Shown in pieces: positions 44,010 through 56,411 of a DNA stretch of 64,000 nt. Under the pieces are notes generated by a model that made no database searches, was not told the origin of the DNA, and saw only the letters and a list, made by a program, of their open reading frames with translations. Source of the DNA: Quercus robur (taxonomy: Eukaryota > Streptophyta > Magnoliopsida > Fagales > Fagaceae); assembly GCF_932294415.1 (NCBI RefSeq), contig NC_065537.1, forward strand, positions 52,275,802 through 52,339,801, written 5' to 3'. The translations under genes were made by a program, and so were the position numbers. How positions within the stretch are numbered: position 1 is the stretch's first letter; every line of letters starts with the position of its first letter.

Positions 44010-44945
44010 AAGTGGCGGCTCCACATGCATGCCAAAGTGGTCAAAGGAGCACATTGACTTGCAAAAAAAAATGTATATATACACTTGCCAAAAAAACTTA
44101 TATGCTAAACTAACCTATTGTGACCACCCTAATAAAAATGTTGAACACCTTGACTTGAGAATTACAAAAATCTGGGTTCAACAATAATAAGAATAATGCT
44201 ATATTCACAATATTTTTCACAATAATTTCATAACAAATCCAATGTGGTAATATGTTAATGATTCTAATTTGGGCCCAATATTGATATTATTTTTTACCTA
44301 CCAATAATAGCTTTTTGCACAAGACTTATTGTAAAACTTTTGTAGACGTATCATTATTCCAAAATTAATTCTGCCCCCCAAAGATAATTCTTGATCATTT
44401 TTTTTAAAAAAAAATCTTAAATAATAGCAATAAATATTATCCCAAATAACAACAAATATGAACCAAACAACAAGTGAACAAATTATTCAACAAAAAGTCT
44501 ATTATAAAACAAAAAGTTAAAAATTGCTAATTATTCAAATTTGTAACTCGTTCAACCTATTTAATAAAAACAATTCCTAATTTCATTTTTCCTTAAAATA
44601 TGGTACTAAGAAAAATATTGTGGTTGTGAGTTCTCCTTAATGGTGACGAAAGTTATACTCCTTTTGGCTTTACAATCGCAACAATTTTGCTCTCTATTAT
44701 CATTTTAGACTCTCTCACTTAATTTATTACTCTCATCTCAGCATTATCAGTTCTTACTTTATCTATTATCAATCACTTTTTTTTTCTTTTTCTCTTTGTT
44801 AGTAAAAAGATATTGTAATACTTCATGTATTTACGCCTTTTTTTTTTTGTGACGTTGATGTAGTCAAGCTATTACTTTATTAGATTTTGAATAATTTAAA
44901 TTGTGTTAGTGATTACCCTAAAAAACATTCCTAGAGTCACCACTG
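44010..44945. mobile_element. Non-autonomous hAT element, 936 bp
   Basis: An 8-bp target duplication CATGATGA lies at 44002-44009 and 44946-44953; the match extends with neighbouring bases to GCATGATGAAA. The left end AAGTGGCGGCTCC pairs with the complement of the right end, CAGTGGTGACTCTAGG. The first base of the left end has apparently changed. The interior is AT-rich with no ORF. A similar right end (TTCCTAGAACTGCCACTG) at about 47485-47503 suggests a second, less complete copy. Confidence 0.7.
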
Positions 44946-45189
44946 CATGATGAAACCCTATTCTAGGCATGCATAGATTTGGTATTGAAAGACATGGTGA
45001 ATATGTGTATAATGTGATAAACCCTAATCTAAAAGCATGTGAACATGTTATTGAAATTGAAAAACCCTAATTCATGCAAGGTTAAGAACAACCTAGATCT
45101 AACATGCTAACAAACAAGAAGATGTGAAAAATCTAGAAACTAACATGCTTGAATCTAAAAGCTAGGGCATAAAATAAAAGGAAGAGGTT

Positions 45190-45835
45190 TAGAAACTATT
45201 AGGTTCTAAATGATTTGTTAGTTGGCAAACCGTGTACATAAACTTGTCTAGGTATAGATCTTTGTGTCTATGAGTCATATTAGACGTTGCTCAAAGTACT
45301 GCAAGTCAAAATTCAAGAACATACAAGCTACAGGTTTAGGAATTCAAAAGTTGACTAGCTCGATCAATTGAGAGAAAGCTTCGACCAATCGAGATGCAAT
45401 TTTGCAGAATTTAAATAAAGCCAACGGCCCATTAAATGTTTAGGGTTTCAGTCCAGATTTACTTAGAATATAAGGAAAACCCTACAGCACATTTTTCAAG
45501 TCTTGGAGAGCTACTCTTTTGAAATCTAAGAGGTTTTGTGTCTCTTACTCTTTCAAGCATCTACCAGAGATCATTCTTATTCCATAAGTATCGATGGAAT
45601 AAAGTTGCAGCCCAAGTTTCAGAGAAGAGCAAAATCGGAACTTGAGGTTCATGTTGGAGCAAATCCATATCAAAGAAGTTTGAGGGTTTCAGAATTAGGT
45701 TTGATAATCATAGTTAAGTTTACTATGAATTAATATTCTTGACTGTATAATTGACTTGCATAATTGACCTAACGCTTGCATAATTAACTTAATTATTAAC
45801 TTGGCCATAAAATCAGGTTAAACATTGTTCGTTCA
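45190..45835 (+). mobile_element. LTR-like region, probably retrotransposon debris
   Basis: The segment has features of an LTR: GACCAATCGAGATGC motifs, CATTAAATGTTTAGGGTTTC, a start-like AATATAAGGAAAACCCTA near 45467, then a transcribed-looking leader to about 45835. Ends and partner LTR were not identified, so this is a resemblance only. Confidence 0.35.
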
Positions 45836-45839
45836 GGGG

Positions 45840-47660
45840 TCTAAAAATTAACAGAAACCTTACTTGCATGTACTAGCACTACTCCTGAGTACTCCAAGCT
45901 AGAAAGCTCCTCTAGGGGGGACTTGTGAGTAGGAAGTTGATAGCCTAAGACCAGGAGGTCCAAGACACCAAAGACACCTTCTTACTACTAGCTCTAGAGA
46001 GAGAGAGAGATATATCTCAGTTTGCTAGGAAGCTTTGAGAAATTCAGAAGTTTCTGAGATACTTTATATGTTTTTGAATTAATGGTGGAGGTAGGTATTT
46101 ATAATAGATGTGGGGGAGCTAGGGATGAGTTTCTAGGCAATTTGGGACTTAGGAAAATTAGGTTTTTTTAAGAAAAAAATGTAGGAATCATGGTCAAATT
46201 GAGTGGGGAGCAAGCCAAAATGAAAAGGGAAGAAAATCTAGGAGATTTGACCCAAGTACCGATTAGCACTTGGTCCTGGATCCTCTTGATCTTTTCTTTT
46301 TTAGTTTTGTCTGTTTCCGTTTTCAATTAGGATCTGATTTCTTCTAAATTTTGACTTCTTTTTCTGATTTCCTTGGTGGTCAAGGTTAGCAAATTGATTC
46401 CAAAAAAAGTCCAATTAATTAAGTAATTTTTTAATTAATCAATTTCTGTCTATTTTGTCAGGAATTAATAAATGTTATGACTTTGAATTAAATTAGATGT
46501 ATGCAATCTTACCATAAACCCTATCCTTAACCAATAGCATTATGACATGTCATTAAATTCAATTTTGATTAAAAATAGACCAATTAAAATTAAGAGATCA
46601 CAAACACGTATGGTTGGGACCAAATTCATTTACTAATGTAAGTGCATTTTATCGTTAAAACTTGTATTCTTGATATCTTTTAATTCGATGATATGATTAA
46701 TGCTCAAGAACTATCATTTTGATCATTATAACCTCAAGATTCCTTTCATGAAATGTATTTGGAGATCAAATTGTAAAAGTTACAGTCCTACCTTTAGAGA
46801 TATGAGATGGTGATGACGTGCAATGCAATGGAAGTGAGTTTAAATGGGAGTTACAAAAGTGGGTGTTTATAGGGTTATTAAAGTTTCAACACATTATACT
46901 ATACATGCACATATTCACACACATATCAAACACACGTTCACACACATATAAAATATAAATTTTAATAAAGAGAGAGAAACTCACAATTCACAAATACTCA
47001 ATTTTCATTCTTAGAGTGGAGATATCAAGACAATCAGATAGAGAAGAGAGATGATACGAGATTCTTGAGAGAGATTCAAGCATTTGATTTTAAGTAGATA
47101 GTTAGTGTATTATTTATGAATGGATGAGCGTGGTTGCGTGAGTCAATAATTAATACAATACAAGTGAGTTAAGTTTTGTTATTTAGTTTAAAATATTTTT
47201 ATAAAAATAATGACAACTACATGAAAATAAAAATGTTATACAAATTTAACAAAGTAAAATGGTCATACCTACCCACATTGACAATAGATAATGACAACTA
47301 ATAATCAACTATCATATAATGACTTCAAAATATAAAAACCCATAGAAGAAAATTGTAAAATTTCATGTATTTAAGAGTGCTTTTATTTTTATTTTGGTGT
47401 CGATAACTCGATATGTTCAAGTTTTTTTTTTTACTATTTTTTTTTTCAATTTAAGTTTCTTAATGACCCCCTGAAGAAAAACAATTCCTAGAACTGCCAC
47501 TGATCCTTACCCTAGTGTCGAATTGGGGTTTTTGTTATTCGAACCTTGATGGCAACGGCACCACACCAATGTCTTTTTAATCTAATCATTTTCTTATTGC
47601 AAACCAATTAGAGAAGGCTTTGGTGATATTTAGGTGGACGAGTAATCAACTGAAGAATTT
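45840..47660. other. Repeat-rich spacer without a recognised gene
   Basis: The sequence is AT-rich and non-coding on both strands. A GA run lies near 45993-46010. The stretch at 47440-47503 ends like the hAT element described at 44010-44945. Confidence 0.45.
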
Positions 47661-47671
47661 GGTTTCTTTAG

Positions 47672-47940
47672 ATGGAGCCGTCGGTGGGGAGCGTTAGCTA
47701 TTAAGCTCTTCCTACGACAAAAGGTTACTCATCCACACTAATGGATCCCAATTGACCCCAAATACCTCCCAATCCTATGGAACAACAGATACAAGCTTTG
47801 ACGGTGAGTGTTCAAGAACTAACGTGACAAAATTAAGAGCTCATGCAACAATTCTTACAACAATTGAAGACTCCTAATCCTTCTCCCCATGGGGAAATAG
47901 GAGAAATCATGGTCATTGTGAGCACACCACCATGTCACCC
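47672..47940 (+). pseudogene. Ty3/Gypsy-type leader and gag N-terminus relic
   Basis: ATGGAGCCGTCGGTGGGGAG at about 47673 resembles the post-LTR leader of plant Gypsy elements. From ATG at 47751 the frame reads QQIQALTVSVQELT, ELMQQFLQQLKTPNPSPHGE, broken by stops after MDPN, after QELT and two codons later. The downstream gag-pol is absent. The assignment relies on remembered plant Gypsy gag starts. Confidence 0.5.
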
Positions 47941-48530
47941 CCTTTGTCAGATTGGCCCCAGGTTTGCGTCTTCACTCAATCGTGTGCTCTTTGCACTTCT
48001 CTAGGGGGTACACCTTAGCTAAGTGGACCAAAGATAGAGAGTTTAAGAGTCATCCCCTGGTTAGGTCCAGGAACCAATTGGGCCCCTTGCAGAGAATCCT
48101 GTATTTCCATATTCTAAGTTTGGAGTTAAGGAATAAGGATGAGAAAATGTTAGGAACCCAACTCTGCTTGACCCATAGGCCGGCCTCCACTTATTGTGTT
48201 CCATGTCCTAGTTTTATTAAGGAATCCTCTAATAGGTTACTCTAGTCAGGCATACACACATAGTTCTAATCTTATTGCACCCACCATGATATCTTAACCT
48301 AGTATACATCACATCATATCATCAATTCATACATCACATCATATCTATCAGGGCAACAAGTGTATACATTTATGGCAACAAGCAAGATCATTAACATGCT
48401 CATTATCTCATATTCACATTCATATCACATATTCAACAAGTTCATAATGTTCATCTTATTGTGCATATGCATGTTTGTGAGTTGTGTGTGTCGTACCACC
48501 TTTATGATTTGTCCCATGTAAATTCCTTCT
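47941..48530. other. LTR-retrotransposon debris left of the GGTTTTAAAA element
   Basis: Sequence such as GTTAGGTCCAGGAACCAATTG continues the degraded LTR-type region and is not coding. It adjoins the gag relic and resumes at 49619. Confidence 0.35.
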
Positions 48531-48540
48531 CGAGAAAGCA

Positions 48541-49608
48541 TGGTTTTAAAAACCGGTACGATCAAAGAACCGGTAAAGAGACTAATTACCGGTTTTATGG
48601 TCCGACCGGGGTTGAACCGATGGTCGAACCGATGATGTCATAAATAATTTAATTTAAAATATTTAAATAAATTTTATGTGAATTTTTATTTTTCATAAAT
48701 TATATTAAGAAAATATTTTAAAAAATAAAAAATTTTCTTTATTCTTCATTTTTTTCCTAATTAATAATTGTTGAAAAAGTATAATTTGCTATTTTAGTTC
48801 CATATATATATATATATATATATATTATAAATAATAATTTTTTTTTACTAAATTATATAAATAATAGTTTGATATTTAACTTTCAACTTTTAACTATTTA
48901 TTAAAAAAAAAAAAAAAAAAAAACCGAAAACCAAAGTTCAAAAGTTTAGAATGACTAGACAAGTCATTCATTACGTTACTTTCATAGCATACCAATTGTC
49001 AGACACACTTACTCACACACGTCCACTCTTCTTTTCTTTTTTGTTTTTTCTTCTTTATTTTATTTCCCTTAAATCTATAACCACACATTACCACCTACCC
49101 TCAACCTCAAGACCCCAAATCAGAATCAAACTCCTTTTTAAATTTTACTCCTTCTTAGTTTTCTTTCCACACTTTTTCGATAATGCAGTAGCCAGCAAAC
49201 TTCATCTCAGCTGCTCCCTCTCAAATCTCAAGTCTTTCTCTTTCTCAAGATAAGTTTTTGATGGTCTTTCTTTACATTTTATTCCAGTCAAAGCTCAAAG
49301 CACAGATTTCTTATACATATCATCCAATAGAAGTATTCTTTTATTTTATTTTCACCACAAATTTTCCCCAATTTTACTATAGGGCAAATCTAAGAAGTTT
49401 GTTCTATTTTATTCCAGTTTTTCTTCTTATTCTTCTTCAGATTCAAGAACCGATTTAACCGCGCCGGTTCCCGGTTTTTCGGTTCAACCGGCCGGTTTTC
49501 ACTATTTTTTGGTTTTTAAGCTTTTTTCGGTTTTTAATGATAACCGGACCAGATTAGTGTCCAGCTCCCGGTTGAACCGGCCGGTCTGGTCCGATTTTTA
49601 AAACTATG
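48541..49608. mobile_element. Mutator-like element with GGTTTTAAAA ends, 1068 bp
   Basis: Direct repeats CGAGAAAGCA lie at 48531-48540 and 49609-49618. The left end TGGTTTTAAAAACCGG is the inverse of the right end TTTTTAAAACTATG. Both subterminal parts are dense in ACCGG/CCGGT motifs (for example GGTTCAACCGGCCGG). A 9-10 bp duplication points to the Mutator type. No ORF with known homology was found. Confidence 0.75.
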
Positions 49609-50489
49609 CGAGAAAGCAAGATACTTGGCATTCAATTTTCCTAAAGCGGTTTTAGACTTAAAGTCAGTGTGAGTTTGGGAGTATGTAGAGCCTCTGAAAA
49701 AGAGACAGGGGAGTCGCCACTTGGTTATAGGTCTAGGAACCAAAAAATGACTCTATGAAGGTTTACCTATCAAACTAGGTCTTGAGTTAGGGTACATGAT
49801 AGGAAGAGGTTAGGCATCCAAAGCTTGCGTAGCCGTAGCTGGCCTTTATATATTGTTACTTAACTTGATTGGGTGAGAGCTATCTAAGAGGCTCAAGCAG
49901 GTGTGCATTCATGTCAACAGCCTAAGGAGCAGTCTACATGTCATGTGAAGCAACCAGAAGAAAGAAAGAAGAGCATGTGAGAAGACAAGCATGTTATCAT
50001 AACATCAACCTTGAACAAACAACATGTAAGCATGATGAACATCACATCATCAACATTCAAGTATGTGTATGTGTCTACCTGATCATGCATGTGGATACCA
50101 ACCAAGATTGAAAGCTTTGTTTCGGATGAGTGATTAAGTTTTATGAAGGAAAAGCATTAATTGAAGTTGAGACTTTATTAACTCTTAAATGTATTTCCTT
50201 TATTAGACTTAGATGATCTTGATTCATCATTAATTGTCTTGCATGCTTTATAAATTGATTAAATTCAATTAATTAAAATTAGATTAACTTGACTTTCATG
50301 TTACTATTTAAGTTCAAATTAATTACCTTAATTATCTTAAGGCTTTAAAGACATTTTCATTCCTCTCTTCAATTAGGTTTTAATTGAATTTATTGGACTT
50401 TAACTCAATTACCTTTTGTTGAGGTACAATTTTTCAGGTCCTAATTTCACTATCCCACTCACCAAAATACCCATACAAGCCCCATAAAT

Positions 50490-50640
50490 TATTTTGGGCC
50501 CTCACAAATATCTCCCATATTACCCAATTTGGGCCCTCACAAATATTTCCCACATATTATCCAACTTGGGCTCTCACAAATCTTCCCTATTTTATTACCC
50601 AACTTGGGCCCACACAAATATTTCTCATACTATTACCAAA
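50490..50640. repeat. Minisatellite A, period 35-38 bp, about 4 copies
   Basis: TGGGCCCTCACAAATAT-type units start at 50495, 50530, 50567 and 50605, separated by TTACCCAA-like text. Confidence 0.85.
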
Positions 50641-50728
50641 ATTTGGCTACAAAATTATATCACCTCTATAAAAGCCCAAACTCATTTATCTTGTGGGCGA
50701 AACCAAAAGGCCTAACAAAACTCTTTAC

Positions 50729-50855
50729 TAAGCCTGTTGCTACACGGCACTCTAAAGCTCGTTGCTACACGACGCTCTTATAAAGCCCGTTGCTACACTG
50801 CACTCTTAAAAGCCCCTTGCTACACGGCACTCTTACTAAGCCCGTTGCTATACAA
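50729..50855. repeat. Minisatellite B, period 25-28 bp, about 5 copies
   Basis: Units AAGCCCGTTGCTACACGGCA and a short CTCTTA-type spacer recur five times with small differences. Confidence 0.85.
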
Positions 50856-50857
50856 CA

Positions 50858-51055
50858 ATATTTTTACAAAAAAACCCAATATTATTAGGCAACTTTTACA
50901 AAAAGCCCAATATTATTTCGGCAACTTTTACAAAAAGCCCAATGCTATTTTGGCAACTTTTACAAAAAAAAACCCAATGCTATTTTGGCAACTCTTACAA
51001 AAAGCCCAGTACTATTTTGACAACTTTTATCAAAAAACCTAAACCTATTGGGCAA
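50858..51055. repeat. Minisatellite C, period 32-35 bp, about 5 copies
   Basis: Units GGCAACTTTTACAAAAAGCC and CAATATTATTT-type sequence recur at about 50888, 50920, 50952, 50987 and 51019. Confidence 0.85.
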
Positions 51056-51826
51056 ACAATTATTCTATCAAAGCCCAAATATTATTTGGCAAAAGAATTA
51101 TATTACGCTCAAAGCCCAAAACTATTCTTTGGCAAAAGCATATTTTGATATACTAAATTCCCTAACTCATGGGAAACATAAATTACTTATGACATATTAC
51201 CCATATTTCAAAACTATTTCTTCTACAAAATTTATGGGAACTATGCTTATTTTTTCTATAAGAAACTTTAACTACAAAAGCCCATATATATTGCAAACCC
51301 ATGGTAAAACTATTCATTTTGTAAGGATGAAAAAGCTCAAGAAGGCCAACAATAAGGCCCAGCCGAGACAGTTCAGCCCATATGCCAAATCCCAACAACT
51401 AAAGCTTACATGGGTAACTAAAATGGTTAGACTAGCCACAAGTCAAGTTTCAGCACAACTAGACTAACAGTTGGAACCCACTGCAATCACCTTTAGCTTG
51501 TCAAATCAGCACAACCAGACTGACAACTGGGACCCACTGCAATCACCTTCAGCTTGTCAAATTAGGTTAGAGGGACACATGTCAAGTTGAGTTTAACCCC
51601 TTCCTTGGCAAGCTAATTTTCATGATTACTGACAAGACATAAAGCTATGAAGGCTGAAGCTAGCCATGTTCTCTCTCTTCTCCAACACAATCGGCCAAGA
51701 ACAAGGGGCTGCCATAACTAGACCATAGAAGCTTCTAGAATCACTTATGAACAACTCACTATCTTGCCAAAAATGTATATTTTCTGGTTCATGAACCAAG
51801 CATATGAACCCAAATGGGGAAACTTA

Positions 51827-52532
51827 TGTGGCGTTTCGTACGGGGTAATGTTTTAAGATTCCTAGGAATGTTTAAAGATTCTCATGTTTGGTTGCAAATC
51901 ACACTAGGGAATCAGATGCCAGGAGAATCTGGATTCTTCCTTTAACCCCCTTTCAATAGGAATGTGGATTTCCTTTAAAACATGTGGGTATCCAGATTTC
52001 CAAGCTTAAAGGAAATTGTATTTTTTATAAATTGACAATTTTAACCATTTTTCCTTATCATTTAAGCAATTGAGATAAAATATAAAACAAATCATCAATA
52101 TATTTTCCTTTGTCTTTATCTTTTCCCACCAAAACAACATTATCTCTTCCCGCCAAAACAATATAAACAGGATAGACAATTCTGTTGATATATTCATATT
52201 TTCTTCTTTTAGACTATAGTTTTAATGAATTTGTCATAATTTATAGTTTATATTTTGTTTTTCATTATTTATTTAGAGGAAGATTATTTTTTTTTAAAGA
52301 CTTATATTAGATTTACAAATCTAAGGATAGAATGGGAAAAATAAATAATCCAGTTAAGATTCCTAGGAATAAACCAAACATTATAATCTTACATTCCTAG
52401 GAATCTTATTAGATTCTCAATTAAACCAAACATAGGAATAGTTACATTCCTAGGCGTCCAAATTGTAAGGCATCACATTCCTAGGAATCTGAATGCCAGA
52501 AGTAATGTGAATTCCCCGTACCAAATGCCACC
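51827..52532. mobile_element. Harbinger-like miniature element, 706 bp
   Basis: TTA lies at 51824-51826 and 52533-52535. The left end TGTGGCGTTTCGTACGGGG pairs with the complement of the right end, GGTGGCATTTGGTACGGGG. The palindrome CATTCCTAGGAATC or a close variant recurs near both ends. No transposase was found. Confidence 0.75.
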
Positions 52533-52875
52533 TTAGAGAAATGTGGTTTGGAGGGCACCAAGGAGATCTCCAATAGAGTTTCCAGCAGAGGGCTCTAAGA
52601 TTGACACTTGGCTTGGGGTGACACAATCTGCCCTTGGAACTCTAACACTAGCAGCAGACAACCAAGATCATTAGCCTAAACACATGCTCTAATCTCGTTG
52701 GCTAAGGACAATCAGCATTTAATGCTAAATCAAAGCCTCCAGCTGCTATTACCCAAAACATCAAGAACACCTTAAAGCTGAACATACCATTCTTAGCCAA
52801 ATCCTAGGAATGATTTTTTGAAGATTGAGACAAATTTTGGCTGAGATTATTTGCTAAACAGCCCCTTAAACTCAA

Positions 52876-52885
52876 CTATAAATAG
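52876..52885 (+). promoter_or_regulatory. TATA box inside the LTR-like region
   Basis: CTATAAATAGAGCCC is followed about 35-60 bp later by leader-like CACTAATAGAGAAGAACAAC. A retrotransposon promoter is likely. It is not tied to a host gene. Confidence 0.45.
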
Positions 52886-53800
52886 AGCCCTCCACCAATA
52901 CCTCAAGGTACACTAATAGAGAAGAACAACTCTCTCATAAACTTCTCTATTTTCCTCTCCCTCTAATTTTCTTAAGCTCTTAGTGAGGTTCTGAACTTCT
53001 GAGTTCTTAGTTTCAAAATTAGAAACTAAGCTCTTTAGCCTTTAGCTCACAAATATCACTCACACTTCTACTCATAAGTTCCCATCCATCCCCCAGCAGA
53101 AAGTCCTAGCAGCTTTGCTAAATACTCTCTCTCTCTCTCTCTCACTACTCATGCTACCAAAATGACTCTCACTACTCACATATATGCTATCTTCATGAGC
53201 ATACCCTGGCATAATAATGATCTTGCTACGCTAGCTGGAATCTCTCTCTCTCCCTTCATCTCACACTAAGCTTTCTCCATTACTTGTTATAATGGACCCC
53301 GTGATGTTTGTTTATTCCTCTATTATTGAAGGCTATAATGTAATTGTTACTATAAAGTTTTTCCCTCATGATGTTATATTGGAGGATTTTCTCTCGATGG
53401 AACCTATGGATGATGATTTTGGAGATGTAGACAGTCTCCTTAATTTATGAAATAATTAACGGCTAGAGGTTTATTCTGTTTTGTCTTATTTTACTGCTAG
53501 AATATTTTACTACTGAAATATCTTACTACTGGAATATTTTACTGCTAGACTATTTCTTTATTGCAGTGGGCTTTTTTGTTTGTGCTAACGTGTCTGCTGT
53601 AGGAAATGTTTTGGGCCATCCCATAATCCTTGCCAATCCTAACCTAGGCCAAAGCATAAAAAAAATGCGAATTTTTCAAAAGTTTCACCGATAGCCTTTG
53701 GGCAGTGTTTCAAGCCCATTGTCAAGTTTCGGTTTAGGCCCCCAACCCAACTAAAACCTCATTTGTAGGAGGGAAAACTTTTTCACCCCCAACACATTTT

Positions 53801-55059
53801 AAGTCTCCAAAGGATTTTATTTGATGAAGATATATATATATATATATATATTTTTTATCTTTGACTTTTTTTAGTTGCCTTACAATATTAAAGTCAGAAT
53901 TAAATACGGGATGAGAGAGAAAAGAGAAAGTATTTTAGGGTTTATGTTAAAAAGAGAAAGAAGAAAAAAAAGTCTTAAAGTATTTTAGGATTTATTACAT
54001 GTGTCAAACAAAAAAGGAAAAATAAAACAAGCCAGAAAATAAAAAAATAAAGACAAACAGAATTAATAAGGAAAGGAAAAAAAAAATGGCATTAAAGACA
54101 AGATAAAATAGAAAATGAAAAGAAATCTGGAATCTGCTCAAGTTGGCGTCTGCCATGAGAAAGATGTATACGCATCATTCTATAGGTGTACGCACCTGGG
54201 CTTTAAACACCTAGCAGACGGAGAGGAGAGAGAGAACATTGAGAAAAAAGAGAGTGATAATGAGGAAGGACAAGAAAAATGAAGGGAAAGAAAAATACAC
54301 GGAGAGGGATAAAAATAGGGGGTTTGCACTTTGCAAGTAGGGCGGAGTGGCCAATGTTCAATTGTTAAAGTAGAAGAATACCAAAGAAAATAGACTAATT
54401 TTATTTAGAATATTTGATAATAATTTTTGGGAGGTAATTTTTTGCCAATTAATCAAGTTGGAACATATTTTATTTCAGTTGATTCCTTTAATGTGACACA
54501 TAAGCATCCGACAACCACATCAACAAGGATTCAGATCTTCTAGAGTTCCTAGGGTACTCTACCAGGTAAATTTCTTTAAATCCTCACCCCTCATTTAAAA
54601 TTAATGGTTTAAGATACTGCCACATCATCATTCCCCTAACTTACTCTTTTAAAAACATAAAAAAATGAATAACTTTAGGAAGCAGCCATGATCTTTTAAC
54701 GTTAGCAAACGGATCCAACATTTTTTTTTCTTTTTGGATGGAACAAATCTCAAACCCAGGAATTTCATCATCCCACAAATTACTCCTGCCATTTTTCCCA
54801 TCTGAATCCAAAAGACACTCCTGGGCAAGAAGAAACCAAACATTCTTTTACATCTGAAGTCGTGATCTCCTACAACCTTGAAATTTTCAGTTCTTTCAAT
54901 CACAAATGATGGATCCACCCAGCTTAATCCCTTCAAACCGTCCATGGATGATCATTGAAAGCCCAATGGAGGCCAGGTATATTTGCTATCTTACTCTCTC
55001 TCTATCCTCTGTTCTCTGTCTATTGTCTACTGAGGATTAGTTTCTTCCTTTCTCTTTCT

Positions 55060-55102
<43 letters not shown>

Positions 55103-56321
55103 CGTTTTTTTCGTTTCTTTATTTCATACCTATGGTTGATATTAGATTTTTATTTTTTTGCAATTTCGCTACTGCAAAACTGTTTAATGATTGCTCATGA
55201 AGGGCTGTGTTTTTTTGGGGCTATATCCTCTGCCTGCAAGGTGTTTGATAAATGTTCAAGATAAGTTTTGACAATTGGGACCCCTTTACGTATTGTTGAG
55301 TTTTGGGCTCCATGGTGTGGGCCATGCCGTGTGAAAGATTTAGAGGGAACTATTCTGCAATTTTTGTCAATGTAGTGACTTGAAAATTGCATTTCAACCT
55401 TAGACTCGGGTTCAGTCTTCTCAATCTATACAAAAACATGCTTTTCATGACTTTTAATTAAATCTAGAACTTTTGAATTGACTGGTTCTTCACATGGATT
55501 CAATGAAATTTTTATGATGAACTTGGGTAATTGGGCTATATCCTCTGTCTGCAAGGTGTTTATAATTAAAATTCTTAGTCTTTACTTTGTGTTTGCCCCA
55601 CTATGTTTACAATTAAAAGGCCAATGCCTGTTTTCACTCTTAAGTGCTGAGTTCAACCTTGAAGTGCAAGTATCTGATGCTTGTCGCAGTTGTCATGGTA
55701 CAGGAGGTCAATGTCAATGTCTTTCCTTTTAGGTTACTAGAAATAGAATACACTTTCTTGATATAAAATCTATATCAGATATATGTATACCGATCTTTAT
55801 TGTTCTTTGTTAAATATATTGTTGATATTGATACCAAGTTTACTATGCCATTCCATTAATTTGCAGCTTCTGATACAAGGAGTCAAAGATTGAAAGTGAT
55901 GGTGATAGGTATTATACTTCTTTAATTTGCAACTTAACAGTATTAATTTTGGAAGAAGGAATACTGGTTCTTCACGTGGAAAAAGCTTGGTTCTTCAAAA
56001 TTAGAACTTTAATTTTTTGGAAATAGCCTAAATCTAGAACTTTTGAATTGACTGGTTCTTCACATGGATTCAATGAAATTTGTATGATGAAATTTTTTTA
56101 TAAGTGCTTATTACCCTTTATTTTCACTCAAATGATAATTTTGAGTCTTCTTTGACACTTTTTTTTTTTCCAGCTTCTAATTTCAGGTTCACTTGAAAGC
56201 TTGGATGTTGATGATCTATGATTGCACACTAATTATGCGCGTGGCTATCACTGAGTAGCATCCACAGTGGCTTTTAGGATTTAGTTCTTTGGAAAAAAGA
56301 CAGTAGTAGAGATCACAATAT
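53801..56321. other. Intergenic with duplications and a possible kinase-gene fragment
   Basis: (TA)n near 53830-53850 and a T run of about 31 at 55072-55102 are present. At about 55640-55732 (plus strand) a frame reads LSAEFNLEVQVSDACRSCHG then TGGQCQ. This weakly resembles the cysteine-rich end (SGGQC) of LRK10/WAK-type receptor ectodomains, but it is too short to call a gene. Otherwise no coding sequence was recognised. Confidence 0.35.
55464..56092. repeat. Spaced direct repeats of about 34 and 60 bp
   Basis: TCTAGAACTTTTGAATTGAC and about 40 following bases occur at 55464 and 56034 with one or two changes. GGGCTATATCCTCTGCCTGC at about 55218 returns as GGGCTATATCCTCTGTCTGC at about 55532. 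The region appears to have been duplicated in segments. Confidence 0.8.
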
Positions 56322-56411
56322 TTAAGAAGAATATGTACTTATCAAAAAAAAATTTTAAAAAAGGAAAAATTAATTAATTAATTAATAATGGCCGCATAAA
56401 AAAGTGAAGGC

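Larger units (their letters stand above)
49619..53800 (+). mobile_element. Probable degraded long LTR region with minisatellites and TATA box
   Basis: The left part contains GGGGAGTCGCCACTTGGTTA, common at plant Gypsy LTR/leader junctions (from memory). Three minisatellites, a Harbinger-like insertion (51827-52532) and a TATA box at 52876-52885 (CTATAAATAG) followed by leader-like sequence come next. No protein-coding domain was found. The reading as a long LTR is an inference; ends are not defined. Confidence 0.35.

Noticed and set aside
50494-51467. Several overlapping frames with repeated peptides
   Set aside because: They follow the minisatellite units in three frames; repeat periods not divisible by three argue against a real protein.
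53820-53850. (TA)n tracts as possible matrix or origin sites (also 42475, 48808)
   Set aside because: Ordinary plant microsatellites without supporting motifs.
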